Assembly (NCBI RefSeq): GCF_019222765.1
Contig: NZ_CP078145.1
Span: 6,448,001 to 6,512,000, forward strand
DNA: 64,000 bases
From: Nocardia iowensis
Lineage (GTDB): Bacteria; Actinomycetota; Actinomycetes; Mycobacteriales; Mycobacteriaceae
Direction of reading: 5' to 3'
Positions 16,312-25,266 of the stretch are shown here, piece after piece. The notes beneath the pieces are model-generated. The model saw nothing but the letters and a program-made list of their open reading frames with translations. It was not told the origin of the DNA and searched no databases. Each line of letters begins with the position of its first letter. Positions within the stretch are counted from its first letter, which is position 1. The position numbers and the translations under genes were made by a program.

Positions 16312-18113
16312 CCAGGCGGCAGCGCGGCGACCATGTCACGACTGACCGCGACCGCATTGTCGGAGCTGCCGCCCTTGACGAGCAGCGTCGCGAACGCGAT
16401 ATCTCCGCGATAGCCGACGAACCACGAGTGCGACCCGCCGTCGACCTCGGCCTCGCCCGTCTTGCCGTACACCTCACCCTGATCGGCGATCCGCTCCGCG
16501 GTGCCGCCGGTGACCACCCTGCGCATCATCGCCCGCAGCCCATTGATCACCTGCGGCGCGAGGGCGGGCTCCGCTCCATCGACCGCGGTGGTGCGCCCCG
16601 CGATCAGATAGGGCACCGGCACCGAACCACGCGCGATGGTGGCCGCCATCAACGCCATCCCGAGCGGACTGACCACCACCTTGCCCTGGCCGATGCCGTC
16701 TTCGGTGCGCTGTATCAGCTGGTCCGCAGGCGGCACCGAGCCGGAGAAGGTCGGCAGTCCCGCCACCGTATAACCCGGCCCCACACCGAGTTTCGCGGCG
16801 GCCAGGTGTAACGCGTCGCCCGGCAGCCTGCTCGCCACATTGGCGAACGAGGTATTGCAGGACCGCTCGTAAGCCGTGATCATCGGCACGTCACCGACCG
16901 TGAACAGGTTGTAGTTGGGAATCGTGCGGTCCCCGATGATGATTCGGCTCGGGCAGGGCAGCACCGTGTCGGGCGTGGCGAGACCGGTCGACATCGCGGC
17001 GGCCGCGGTCACCGTCTTGAACACCGAACCCGGCGGGTACTGGCCGATGGTGGCGACCGGGCCGTCCCGATCGGCCGCTTTGTTCTGCGCGATCGCCAGG
17101 ATCGCGCCGGTGGACGGGCGAAGCACCACCATCATGGTCTGCTCTTCGCGAAGGTCGACGGCGCGTTGCGCGGCATTCTGCACATTGCGATCCACGCTGA
17201 GCGAGAACGACGGCGCCGGTTGCGACGGCACCTCCGTGAGCACATCCGTGTCGGCGCCGTTGGCGTTCATGGTGACCACGCTCCAGCCCGCCTTGCCGTC
17301 CACTTCGGCGATCACCGTCTTGCGAACCTGAGCGAGCAGGTCGGGCGCGAACGCTCGGTCGGTGGGAACCAGGTCCCACTCCGCGGTCACCACCACGCCG
17401 GGCAGACCGATGAGATCGATACTCACCTGGTCGAATTCGTTCTCGCTGAGCAACGCGACGGTGTAGGAACCCCCTGCGGAGGTGGCCGCCTTCAGGATCG
17501 ATTCGGCGGTGAGCTGCGGATCGAATCGGCTCAGCGCCGCGGCCAGCGCGGTCGCGACCGAGCCGGGGTCGGCCGCGTTCGCCGCGGTGAACGCGACCCG
17601 GGAAACCTTGCCCGGCACCAGCACATCGCTGCCCGCCTGCTCGTTCACCCGGGCGCGGGGCGCCGGATTGGATCGCAACGACAACGTCTGGGTGTCACCG
17701 AGATTGGGATGGATATTCGACGAGGTCCAGCGGACCATCCAGCGGCCACCGCTGCGACCCATCTGCAGCTGTCCGGTATAGCGCCAGGTCCGATCCTTGG
17801 GCAGCCGCCACTCATAGGTGTAATCGACCGTCGCGGTGTCGCCGGTGACCCTGGACGAGCCGATGCGGGCCGTGAGCTTTTCGGCCTGCAACCGGTCCCA
17901 GGCGGAACGCAATGCGGCACCGGCTTTTTCGGGCTGATTGGTGAGCTCGGCCGCGGCGGTCAGATCGTGATCCGCGAACGCCTCGACGAAGGCGTCGGCC
18001 GCCGGCACCGGGCCCTGCGATCCGTGCGCGCAACCGGCAGCGGACAGCGCGAGCAGCGCGCCGGTCAGCGTGACGAGAAGCGATTTTCTCAGCGGATCAA
18101 TCCTGGTCGACAT
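16305..18113 (-). CDS. Penicillin-binding lipoprotein (class B transpeptidase)
   Basis: The protein is 602 residues, the counterpart of M. tuberculosis Rv2864c. A lipobox (LSAAGC, Cys28) anchors it outside the membrane. An NTF2-like/MecA_N domain follows, then the transpeptidase domain with all three active motifs: SVFK in YPPGSVFKTV (near residue 360), SCN in YERSCNTSFA (near 417) and KTG in VYGKTGEAEV (near 549). It cross-links peptidoglycan stem peptides and is a beta-lactam target. It is the first of a conserved core block with GNAT, ispG, rip1 and dxr. A GTG two codons upstream (18119) is an alternative start. Confidence 0.9.
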   Translation of the reverse strand: MSTRIDPLRKSLLVTLTGALLALSAAGCAHGSQGPVPAADAFVEAFADHDLTAAAELTNQPEKAGAALRSAWDRLQAEKLTARIGSSRVTGDTATVDYTYEWRLPKDRTWRYTGQLQMGRSGGRWMVRWTSSNIHPNLGDTQTLSLRSNPAPRARVNEQAGSDVLVPGKVSRVAFTAANAADPGSVATALAAALSRFDPQLTAESILKAATSAGGSYTVALLSENEFDQVSIDLIGLPGVVVTAEWDLVPTDRAFAPDLLAQVRKTVIAEVDGKAGWSVVTMNANGADTDVLTEVPSQPAPSFSLSVDRNVQNAAQRAVDLREEQTMMVVLRPSTGAILAIAQNKAADRDGPVATIGQYPPGSVFKTVTAAAAMSTGLATPDTVLPCPSRIIIGDRTIPNYNLFTVGDVPMITAYERSCNTSFANVASRLPGDALHLAAAKLGVGPGYTVAGLPTFSGSVPPADQLIQRTEDGIGQGKVVVSPLGMALMAATIARGSVPVPYLIAGRTTAVDGAEPALAPQVINGLRAMMRRVVTGGTAERIADQGEVYGKTGEAEVDGGSHSWFVGYRGDIAFATLLVKGGSSDNAVAVSRDMVAALPPGY

Positions 18114-18201
18114 CGTCACCGATGGTAGTAGCCAACGCTGAGCAAACCCCTGCGCCGCACCGTGTTTCTTTCCACTGAACCAGTTTTCAGCGCAGGCGGG
18201 G

Positions 18202-19068
18202 TCAGTCGAGCAGGATCGTGGAGAACGTGGCGATCTGCCGGAAGCCGACGCGGCTGTAGGCGCGGCGCGCGACCTCGTTGTAGTCGTTCACGTACAGGCT
18301 GGCGGTGCGACCGGACGCCACCACCGCGTTGGCGATGGCAGCCGTGCCCGCGGTACCGAGTCCGGTGCCGCGATGTTCCGGATGCACCCAGACGCCTTGG
18401 ATCTGGCCGGTGCGCCGGGACAGCGAACCGACCTCGGCCTTGAACACGACCTCGCCGTCCTCGAAACGTGCCCAGGCACGGCCGGATTCGATCAGGCTGT
18501 GGATCCGGCGCCGGTAGCCGCGGCCGCCGTCACCGGCGCGGGGATCCACGCCGACTTCCTCGATGAACATGGCGATCGCGGCACACAGGTAGCGATCGAT
18601 TTCGTCGGGCCGCACCCTGCGGACATCCGGGTCGGGGGTGGCCAGCGGCGGTTGCGCGAGGGCGAGCAGCGGTTGTTCGCCGCGCAGTTCCCGCTCGGGG
18701 CCCCAGTGGTCGGCCAGCATCTCCCACAGCGGCAGCGCCAGTTCGCGGCGCCCGACCACCGAGGACGCGATGCGCGGCCACCGGATCGCCCGGTCCGCGA
18801 ACGCCCGCAGCGCGTCGTGATCACCGCGCAGCGGGACCAGGTTCGCACCGGAGAAACACAGCGACTCCGACGGGCCGCCTCGACTCCACAGTTCACCCTG
18901 CCCACATCGGGCTGTGTCCAGCCCGAATTCCTGGAGCCGGGCGGCGACCATGCACGAGGCCACCGGATCGGCATCCAGAACGCGCAGGACCTGCCCCAGG
19001 TCCCGGTTCGCGAGCTGCCGCGCGGGAACATACTTCGCCCTACGCGTCGGCTCCAGCAGACTCCGCAC
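18202..19068 (-). CDS. DUF4081/GNAT-family N-acetyltransferase (Rv2867c-like)
   Basis: The protein is 288 residues. The N-terminal DUF4081 domain (LRVLDADPVASCMVAARLQEFGLD) is followed by a GNAT domain whose acetyl-CoA motif is VWVHPEHRGTGLGTAGTAAI, ending LYVNDYNEVARRAYSRVGFRQIATFSTILL. The arrangement is that of Rv2867c, which sits next to ispG in mycobacteria. The substrate is unknown. The start is a GTG. It lies about 120 bases downstream of ispG on the same strand, consistent with co-transcription. Confidence 0.88.
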   Translation of the reverse strand: MRSLLEPTRRAKYVPARQLANRDLGQVLRVLDADPVASCMVAARLQEFGLDTARCGQGELWSRGGPSESLCFSGANLVPLRGDHDALRAFADRAIRWPRIASSVVGRRELALPLWEMLADHWGPERELRGEQPLLALAQPPLATPDPDVRRVRPDEIDRYLCAAIAMFIEEVGVDPRAGDGGRGYRRRIHSLIESGRAWARFEDGEVVFKAEVGSLSRRTGQIQGVWVHPEHRGTGLGTAGTAAIANAVVASGRTASLYVNDYNEVARRAYSRVGFRQIATFSTILLD

Positions 19069-19190
19069 GTTGCTAGCCTGCCACGAATATCGGCGATGTG
19101 GTACGGCTATGCCGAACGCAACAGTCCGGGGGTTATCTGTCTGTGACCACCGGTCTCCCGCGCCGGACCGAGCAACGGCCGGGCAGCCGC

Positions 19191-20348
19191 TCAGCTGACT
19201 GTGACTACAGGCTCTCCCGCGCCTGCCGCCTCGCCCATCTCCTCGGCGATGCGCAGCGCCTCTTCGATCAGGGTTTCCACGATCATCGCCTCCGGCACGG
19301 TCTTGATGACCTCACCCTTCACGAAGATCTGGCCCTTGCCGTTGCCGGACGCGACACCGAGATCGGCCTCCCGCGCCTCGCCGGGACCGTTCACGACGCA
19401 ACCCATCACGGCCACCCGCAACGGCACCTCCATGCCCTCCAGCCCGGCACTGACCGCGTTCGCCAGGGTGTACACGTCCACCTGGGCGCGGCCACAGGAC
19501 GGGCAGGACACGATTTCCAGCTTGCGTGGGCGCAGGTTCAGCGACTGCAGGATCTGATCGCCGACCTTGATCTCCTCGGCGGGCGGCGCGGACAGCGAGA
19601 CGCGGATGGTGTCGCCGATGCCCTCGGACAGCAGCGCACCGAACGCCACGGCGGACTTGATGGTGCCCTGGAACGCCGGACCGGCTTCGGTGACGCCCAG
19701 GTGCAGCGGGTAGTCGCTGCGCGCGGCCAGCTGCCGGTAGGCCTCCACCATGACCACCGGGTCGTTGTGCTTGACCGAGATCTTGATGTCGCCGAACCCG
19801 TGGTCCTCGAACAGGCTCGCCTCCCACAGCGCGGATTCCACCAGCGCCTCCGGGGTGGCCTTGCCGTACTTCTCCAGCATCCGCTTGTCCAGCGAACCGG
19901 CGTTGACGCCGATGCGGATCGGGATACCCGCCGCGGCCGCGGCCTTGGCGACCTCGCCGACCCGGCCGTCGAATTCCTTGATGTTGCCGGGGTTCACCCG
20001 CACCGCGGCGCAGCCCGCGTCGATGGCCGCGAAGATGTAGCGCGGCTGGAAGTGGATGTCGGCGATCACCGGGATCTGGCTCTTGCGCGCGATCGTCGCC
20101 AGTGCGTCCGCGTCTTCCTGACGCGGACACGCCACCCGCACGATGTCACAGCCCGAAGCGGTGAGCTGCGCGATCTGCTGAAGGGTGGCGTTGATGTCGT
20201 GGGTCTTGGTGGTGGTCATCGACTGCACGGAGATCGGGTGATCACTTCCGACCCCGACATTGCCCACCATCAACTGGCGAGTCTTGCGTCGAGGAGCGAG
20301 AACGGCCGCGGGAGCGGCGGGCATCCCCAATCCGATTGTGCTGGTCAC
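19191..20348 (-). CDS. ispG: 4-hydroxy-3-methylbut-2-enyl-diphosphate synthase (IspG/GcpE)
   Basis: The protein is 385 residues. It is the penultimate enzyme of the MEP isoprenoid pathway, converting MEcPP to HMBPP. Family patterns are unmistakable: [20 protein letters not shown] at the start, then the [4Fe-4S] ligands in SCPSC (near residue 280) and [11 protein letters not shown] (near 315, with the Glu ligand). I chose the GTG at 20348, giving a start like mycobacterial IspG; an ATG at 20393 would add 15 unmatched residues. dxr, two genes upstream on the same strand, acts earlier in the same pathway. Confidence 0.95.
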   Translation of the reverse strand: MTSTIGLGMPAAPAAVLAPRRKTRQLMVGNVGVGSDHPISVQSMTTTKTHDINATLQQIAQLTASGCDIVRVACPRQEDADALATIARKSQIPVIADIHFQPRYIFAAIDAGCAAVRVNPGNIKEFDGRVGEVAKAAAAAGIPIRIGVNAGSLDKRMLEKYGKATPEALVESALWEASLFEDHGFGDIKISVKHNDPVVMVEAYRQLAARSDYPLHLGVTEAGPAFQGTIKSAVAFGALLSEGIGDTIRVSLSAPPAEEIKVGDQILQSLNLRPRKLEIVSCPSCGRAQVDVYTLANAVSAGLEGMEVPLRVAVMGCVVNGPGEAREADLGVASGNGKGQIFVKGEVIKTVPEAMIVETLIEEALRIAEEMGEAAGAGEPVVTVS

Positions 20349-20490
20349 CTTCGGCTGCCTACTTTCGTACGTACATTCCGGGCCGTTCGCCATCCGAGCT
20401 TAGTCGCGCGCGCCGAACGACCACCCTGTGACGCCCATGACAACGTGCTGTCCCCCAGTGCCCGCGACAGGGTACCGCGTCGCGGGAAAC

Positions 20491-21693
20491 TCAGGGGAAC
20501 AGGCGGATCGGGTTGACGATATCGGCGACCAACGTCAGCACCATGTAGGCGCCGCCGATCACCACCGCGACGTAGGTCACGGGTAATAGCTTCAGATAGT
20601 CCACCGGCGCGCCGGGCGCGAGGCCCTTCCAGCCGCGGATGGTGTTGCGGATCTTCTCGTACAGCACCACCGCCATGTGGCCGCCGTCCAACGGCAACAG
20701 CGGCAGGATGTTGAAGGCGCCGAGGAAGAAGTTCAGGCTGGCCAGCACCAGGATGAACACACCCCACAGCCCGCGTTCGGCGGTCTCGCCGCCGATCTTG
20801 CTCGCGCCGTACACGCTGACCGGGGTCTCCGGGTCGCGCTCGCCGCCGGTCACCGCGTCCCACAGCGAGGTCACCTTCTGCGGCAGCTGCGCCAGCGATT
20901 GGAAGGTACGCACGAACATGTCACCGGTGAACGAGCCAGCGGCCGGGATCGCGCTCAGCACGTCGTACTTGACCGGTCCGTAGACGTCCGCGCCGACGCC
21001 GACCGCACCCACCTCACGACCCGCGCCGCCACCCTCCGGGTAGCGCATGACGCGTTCCGGGGTGACCGGGATGGTGAGGATCTGCCCGTCGCGCTCGACC
21101 GTGTAGGTGAAGGGGCCGGACTGCTTCTGGGTTTCGGCCTGGAATTCCTTCCAGGTCGAGACCTTCACGTCGTTGACCGACTTGACCACGTCGCCGCGCT
21201 GCAAACCGGCGCGCTGGGCCGGGCCCGCGCCGGTGCACGGCTGGGTGGTGCCGTCCGGATTCTGTTGCGGCACACAGCTCATGTTGCCGAGCGCGGTGGC
21301 CGGCGGCTGGTCGAACTGCGGCAGGCCCCAGCCGATGGCGAGGACGACCACCAGGATGTAGCCGAGCAGGAAATTCATCGCGATGCCGCCGGACATGACG
21401 ACCATCCGCTTCCAGGTGGCCTGGCGGTACATGGCGCGGTCGATTTCTTCCGGGCGCAATTCGTCGAGGGCGGTCATGCCCGCGATATCGCAGAAGCCGC
21501 CGAGTGGCAGCGCCTTGAGGCCGTATTCGGTGTCACCGCGGCGGAACGAGAACACCCTCGGCCCGAAGCCGATGAAATACCGCCGCACCTTCATTCCGGT
21601 GGCTTGAGCGGTCCACATGTGTCCGCATTCGTGCAACGCGATCGAAATCGTGATGCCAAGGGAGAACAGCGCGAATCCCAACGCGTAGACCAT
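20491..21693 (-). CDS. rip1: Site-2 intramembrane zinc metalloprotease (Rip1/RseP family)
   Basis: The protein is 400 residues and four membrane segments. H21-E-C-G-H25 in the first segment and PLDGGH in the third are the M50 zinc ligands. A PDZ domain (AGLQRGDVVKSVNDVKV) sits between them. It cleaves anti-sigma factors and other single-span proteins within the membrane; in M. tuberculosis (Rv2869c) it cuts RsdA, RslA and RskA. Position between ispG and dxr matches that ortholog. The start is the ATG at 21693, with GGAGGG upstream; the open extension to 21777 precedes the first membrane segment and is unlikely. Confidence 0.93.
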   Translation of the reverse strand: MVYALGFALFSLGITISIALHECGHMWTAQATGMKVRRYFIGFGPRVFSFRRGDTEYGLKALPLGGFCDIAGMTALDELRPEEIDRAMYRQATWKRMVVMSGGIAMNFLLGYILVVVLAIGWGLPQFDQPPATALGNMSCVPQQNPDGTTQPCTGAGPAQRAGLQRGDVVKSVNDVKVSTWKEFQAETQKQSGPFTYTVERDGQILTIPVTPERVMRYPEGGGAGREVGAVGVGADVYGPVKYDVLSAIPAAGSFTGDMFVRTFQSLAQLPQKVTSLWDAVTGGERDPETPVSVYGASKIGGETAERGLWGVFILVLASLNFFLGAFNILPLLPLDGGHMAVVLYEKIRNTIRGWKGLAPGAPVDYLKLLPVTYVAVVIGGAYMVLTLVADIVNPIRLFP

Positions 21694-21912
21694 GTGTTTT
21701 GCAGCCCTCCTGCATTGCGCAGCTCGCCTCGATGAAGTGCGGCCGCCGGATCGGCCGCCCACAAACCCGGCCCGCACATCCCGTCACGGCCGCGAGCACC
21801 CCGACCACAGTAACCGGACACCGACCGGCCCTGCGTCCTCAGTGTGCCAGGCAGCGGTCGCCGGGCGCGTCCCGTCCCCCGCCCCCACTCACCCCGCAGA
21901 CCTTGCATACGC

Positions 21913-21938
21913 GTCACAGGGTCTACAGCTCCTGTGAC
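21913..21938 (-). terminator. Hairpin downstream of dxr
   Basis: GTCACAGG, a ten-base loop and CCTGTGAC lie 33 bases past the dxr stop, between dxr and rip1. It is a possible terminator or attenuator; the stem is only eight pairs and no U-run follows. Confidence 0.4.
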
Positions 21939-21970
21939 ACGTTCGCACCGTCTGTGGGATCTGCGTGCGG

Positions 21971-23110
21971 CTAGGCGTGGATGCGGGCTCGGGTGATTTC
22001 GCGGGCCCAGGTGTCGGCGGCCAGTACTTCGTCGAGCGAGTTCGGTTCGGGACGCCACTGGTCGGCGGAGTCGACGGCGGCGGCCACCGCGCGGACGATG
22101 TCGGGGAAGCGGATGGCGCCGTCCAGGAAGGCTTGTACCGCAACCTCGTTGGCGGCGTTGTAGACGGCGGTGACGCTGCCGCCTGCCTCCCCGGCCTGGC
22201 GGGCCAGCTCGATCGCGGGGAAGACCTTGCTGTCCACCGGCTCGAAGGTCCAGGTCGCGGCTGTGCCGAAATCACAGGCCGCGGCGGCGCCGGGGACACG
22301 GTCCGGCCAGCCGAGGGCGAGTGCGATGGGCAGTTTCATGTCCGGCGGGCTGGCCTGGGCGAGAGTGGAGCCGTCGGTGAAGGTGACCATCGAGTGCACG
22401 ATCGATTGGGGGTGCACGGTGACGTCGATGCGGTCGTAGGGAATGCCGAACAGCAGGTGCGTCTCGATCAGCTCGAGGCCCTTGTTGACCAGTGACGCCG
22501 AGTTCAGCGTGTTCATCGGACCCATGGACCAGGTCGGATGCGTCTTGGCCGCACTGGGATTCACCGATTCCAGCATCTCGGCGGTCCAGCCGCGGAACGG
22601 GCCGCCCGACGCGGTGAGCACCAAGCGGTCCACCTCCTCGGCGCGCCCGCCACGCAAGCATTGGGCGAGCGCGGAATGTTCCGAGTCGACCGGCACGATT
22701 TGGCCGGGCGCGGCGGCGCGAGTGACCAGCGAACCGCCCGCGACCAGCGATTCCTTGTTGGCCAGGGCGAGCCGGGTGCCGGAATCCAGGGTTGCCAGGG
22801 TAGGGGCCAAGCCGAGCGAGCCAACCAGCGCGTTGAGCACCACGTCGGCCTCGGTGCGGCGCACCAGTTCGGTCACCGCGTCCGGGCCTGCCAGCGGCAC
22901 GTCGAGTTGCTGGGCGGCGGCGGGGTCGGCGAGGGCGACGTTGCGCGTCCCGGTGGCCGCCATCTGCGCGGCGAACAACTCGGTGTTGCCGCCGCGTGCG
23001 GCCAAGCCGACCACCTCGAACCGGTCGGGGTTGGCGGCGATCACCTCGAGCGCTTGGGTACCGATGGATCCGGTACTGCCGAGGAGCAGGACTCTCACGA
23101 TGTCGGACAC
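21971..23110 (-). CDS. dxr: 1-deoxy-D-xylulose 5-phosphate reductoisomerase
   Basis: The protein is 379 residues and is the second enzyme of the MEP pathway: it rearranges and reduces DXP to MEP with NADPH and Mg/Mn, and is the target of fosmidomycin. [15 protein letters not shown] is the NADPH-binding motif; [14 protein letters not shown] holds the metal-binding Asp and Glu; ASGGPFRGW is the flexible active-site loop; [12 protein letters not shown] and [16 protein letters not shown] are also typical. The GTG at 23110 gives a start close to mycobacterial Dxr; an in-frame GTG at 23140 is less likely. Synteny with rip1 and ispG agrees. Confidence 0.95.
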   Translation of the reverse strand: MSDIVRVLLLGSTGSIGTQALEVIAANPDRFEVVGLAARGGNTELFAAQMAATGTRNVALADPAAAQQLDVPLAGPDAVTELVRRTEADVVLNALVGSLGLAPTLATLDSGTRLALANKESLVAGGSLVTRAAAPGQIVPVDSEHSALAQCLRGGRAEEVDRLVLTASGGPFRGWTAEMLESVNPSAAKTHPTWSMGPMNTLNSASLVNKGLELIETHLLFGIPYDRIDVTVHPQSIVHSMVTFTDGSTLAQASPPDMKLPIALALGWPDRVPGAAAACDFGTAATWTFEPVDSKVFPAIELARQAGEAGGSVTAVYNAANEVAVQAFLDGAIRFPDIVRAVAAAVDSADQWRPEPNSLDEVLAADTWAREITRARIHA

Positions 23111-23254
23111 GGGTTCATTGTGGCCCACAAAAAAGTCCACACAACCGGCGTGGCCCGACTTACAACGACGCGCCGTCGTATGTCACGATATCGAGCACTA
23201 GTCCCTCGTGTGCGTACCGGAACCCGCGGTACCCGAACCAGCTAAGGAGCGATC

Positions 23255-23524
23255 GTGGCCGCCACGGAACTCAAACCCGCCAGCACCGAGCGCGGCATCG
23301 TCACTCACGTGGACACCGCCGAGGTTCCCTCCGCCGCGTGGGGGTGGAGCGGTGAGTCGCCCCGCACCTTCCGTATCGCGGGCTGGATCGTCGCGTTCTG
23401 CCTGGTCGCGATGGTCATCGGCAACCACAAGGGGCATGTCGAGGACATCTTCCTGGTCGGCTTCGCCGCCGCCATCGTTGGCATCCTGGTCCGCGACTCG
23501 TACCTGCGCCGTAAGCCTCGCTAG
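23255..23524 (+). CDS. DUF2631 domain-containing membrane protein
   Basis: The protein is 89 residues. A polar N-terminus with VPSAAWGWSGESP is followed by two hydrophobic segments (RIAGWIVAFCLVAMVIGNHKGHVEDIFLVGFAAAIVGILV) and a basic tail, the pattern of DUF2631 (M. tuberculosis Rv2876). AAGGAGC lies just before the GTG at 23255. It is divergent from dxr and marks the left edge of the conserved core; in mycobacteria this gene is only two or three genes from rlmN, here 27 kb away. Confidence 0.85.
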   Translation: MAATELKPASTERGIVTHVDTAEVPSAAWGWSGESPRTFRIAGWIVAFCLVAMVIGNHKGHVEDIFLVGFAAAIVGILVRDSYLRRKPR

Positions 23525-23662
23525 CCAGCGATCGGCCGCCCACCCCCGCGTCGAGCAGCCAACGCGAACGGCACACGCCATACGCGGTGGGCCCCGCCGA
23601 ATGCCCTGAGATATAACGGCTTTCGCCAGTTCAGGGCGTCGAGTACGGTGTGCGTTCGACAG

Positions 23663-23692
23663 GTCCGCGACTCATTCGAGTCGCGGACTTTT
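23663..23692 (+). terminator. Rho-independent terminator
   Basis: GTCCGCGACTC, a four-base loop, GAGTCGCGGAC and TTTT form an eleven-pair stem with U-run, between the DUF2631 gene and the next plus-strand gene. Confidence 0.8.
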
Positions 23693-23718
23693 GCTGCTGA
23701 CCACACCGTGAGGACCCC

Positions 23719-24036
23719 ATGCCCAACATCTTCGCCACCGCACTACTGACCACCACCGCCACCGCCTCCCTCCTGCTACTCCCCGCCGCCCCCGCCCACG
23801 CCCAGTCCGAGGCCTGCAGCGCCGCCATAGCCGCCATCAACGCCGCCATAGACGGCACCCCCGACGGCCAACTCGACGCGGCGACCTTGCAGTCCCTGCA
23901 CTTCACCCTCACGGCCATCCCCTCCAGCGGCGCCGAGCACGAAGTCATCACCGCCTTCGCAAACGCCCTAGTCGACGAAAACGTCGACAATTTGGACCCC
24001 TACACCGACGAACTCAACCGCGTCTGCGCAGCCTGA
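23719..24036 (+). CDS. Small secreted protein of unknown function
   Basis: The protein is 105 residues. A signal peptide (TALLTTTATASLLLLPAAP then AHA-QS cleavage-like site near residue 28) precedes a mature part of about 77 residues. The mature part is mostly helical, with one Cys near each end (SEACSA and RVCAA) that could form a disulfide. GAGGA precedes the ATG. The codon use is ordinary for the genome. It resembles the many small exported Nocardia/Mycobacterium proteins without known role. Confidence 0.65.
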   Translation: MPNIFATALLTTTATASLLLLPAAPAHAQSEACSAAIAAINAAIDGTPDGQLDAATLQSLHFTLTAIPSSGAEHEVITAFANALVDENVDNLDPYTDELNRVCAA

Positions 24037-24163
24037 CCCCGCCCCCAGGGCACCGCCGAACGGGACACGACGGAGCGCTTACTCGCGTTTGCCGCCGCCA
24101 TGTCCCGCTCGACGGCCGGCCGGGCGGGTGGTTCGGTGCTGGGGCAGGGATGGTTGGTGTGGG

Positions 24164-24424
24164 TTAGTTGGTGCGGGTTAGTTGGCAGTGGCCGGCTCTG
24201 CATGAGCGGTGTAATCGGCCCATTGAGATGGTTTGGATCAGGCCGATTGCCCAGCAGGTGGGACAGCCTCGCAGGGCGATGAAGCCGAGGGGGGCGAGTA
24301 GCAGGCTTGCCACGCCGGTCCAGGGCAGTAGAGCGAACGCCCCGATCAGCGCGGCGAATCCGATGGCTCCTCGTGCCAGGTGCCGTGGCACGGAGGTGCT
24401 GGCGAAGGTCTGGTCGGTTGTCAT
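24164..24424 (-). CDS. Small two-segment membrane protein with RGCPTCW motif
   Basis: The protein is 86 residues. Two hydrophobic segments (IGFAALIGAFALLPWTG and ASLLLAPLGFIALRG) are followed by RGCPTCWAIGLIQT and a Cys-containing tail (RSCRAGHC). This CPTC arrangement occurs in small DUF2892-like or rhodanese-associated membrane proteins of actinobacteria. Four cysteines suggest a redox or metal role, which is inference. Its ATG overlaps the stop of the ECF sigma gene (24421-24424), so it is the translationally coupled last gene of that operon, perhaps the sigma factor's partner or target. Confidence 0.75.
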   Translation of the reverse strand: MTTDQTFASTSVPRHLARGAIGFAALIGAFALLPWTGVASLLLAPLGFIALRGCPTCWAIGLIQTISMGRLHRSCRAGHCQLTRTN

Positions 24425-24978
24425 CCTCGACATCCCGCTCGAGGATCGAGGCCGTCTCGCAACGAGTGCTGGACGGCCGAGCGAGCTCGGTGCAGCCGCG
24501 ACTTCATCGCCGCGACGCTGAGACCGAGCCGGTCCGCGACCATCCGCCCGCTGTATCCCTGGATATCCCGCATGATCAACACCTGGCGCTGATCGAGCGG
24601 CAACTCCGCGATCGCCACGGCCACCCGTTCGCCCTCCAGCCGCTGCATCGCCGCCTCCTCCGCCGACACCATCGAGGCGTCGGGAATCGGCTCGCCACCT
24701 CGCGCCATCAGCCGCAACTGCCGCAGACACTCGTTGCGGACAATGCGAAACATCCACGACGCCAAGGCCCCCGACGCGCGCAGTGTTCCGATCTTGCGGT
24801 ACAGAATGATCAGCGCTTCCTGCGCCGCATCCTCCGCGTCTTCCGGCGATGCACACAGCGAGTAGGCAAACCGCCGCACATGCGGATGCGTACCCGATAC
24901 CAACGCGGTAATCGACTCCACATCCCCCGCTCGCGCGGCCGCCACCAACTGTTCGTCGGGCCACATAACTTCAGCCAC
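24421..24978 (-). CDS. ECF-type RNA polymerase sigma factor
   Basis: The protein is 185 residues. Region 2 (AYSLCASPEDAEDAAQEALIILYRKI) and region 4 (LPLDQRQVLIMRDIQGYSGRMVADRLGL then VAAMKSRLHRARSAVQ) are those of ECF sigma-70 proteins; region 3 is absent as expected. I chose the GTG at 24978 because GGAGG lies seven bases upstream; the ATG at 24966 would also keep region 2. It overlaps a 29-codon membrane micro-ORF upstream and a small Cys-rich membrane protein downstream. No conventional zinc anti-sigma factor is present, so control may lie with these membrane peptides. Confidence 0.88.
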   Translation of the reverse strand: MAEVMWPDEQLVAAARAGDVESITALVSGTHPHVRRFAYSLCASPEDAEDAAQEALIILYRKIGTLRASGALASWMFRIVRNECLRQLRLMARGGEPIPDASMVSAEEAAMQRLEGERVAVAIAELPLDQRQVLIMRDIQGYSGRMVADRLGLSVAAMKSRLHRARSAVQHSLRDGLDPRAGCRG

Positions 24979-25060
24979 GCGACTGCCTCCACCGCCGCAA
25001 CACGGCAACACTGCACGCGCACACAAGCACTCCGCCGACAACAATCGCGGCAATGATCAC
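24971..25060 (-). CDS. Candidate 29-residue membrane micro-protein upstream of the ECF sigma gene
   Basis: The GTG at 25060 has GGGAGG five bases before it. The frame encodes one hydrophobic span (IIAAIVVGGVLVCACSVAVL) with a basic tail (RRWRQSRG) and ends at a TGA that overlaps the sigma GTG start by eight bases. A good ribosome site, clear membrane character and the overlap all favour a real gene, although it is tiny. The two Cys in the span may matter. No homolog is known to me. Confidence 0.5.
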   Translation of the reverse strand: MIIAAIVVGGVLVCACSVAVLRRWRQSRG

Positions 25061-25266
25061 GACAACCTCCCGATCTCGTGCCGACCTTGTTGTCGACACA
25101 AGTATGAGAGGAACTGACACCGAAAAAGGATTCACCCGCATCGTGCAGCACCTCGCGGTCAGGGCCACTGGCAGGCGCGCCGCCGAATGGCACACCATCG
25201 AGAGCACGGACTTCTGCTGAGCCCCGACGCGTTACCCTCCAACGGTCAGTGATCGAGCTTCGGCAA

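Noticed and set aside
21913..21938. Inverted TCACAGG/CCTGTGA as a Crp-binding site
   Set aside because: The half-sites are oriented and spaced unlike TGTGA-N6-TCACA, and it lies downstream of dxr, where a terminator is more likely.
24425..24964. Upstream extension of the small CPTC membrane protein
   Set aside because: It lies within the ECF sigma gene in another frame; the ATG at 24424 overlaps the sigma stop as expected for coupling.
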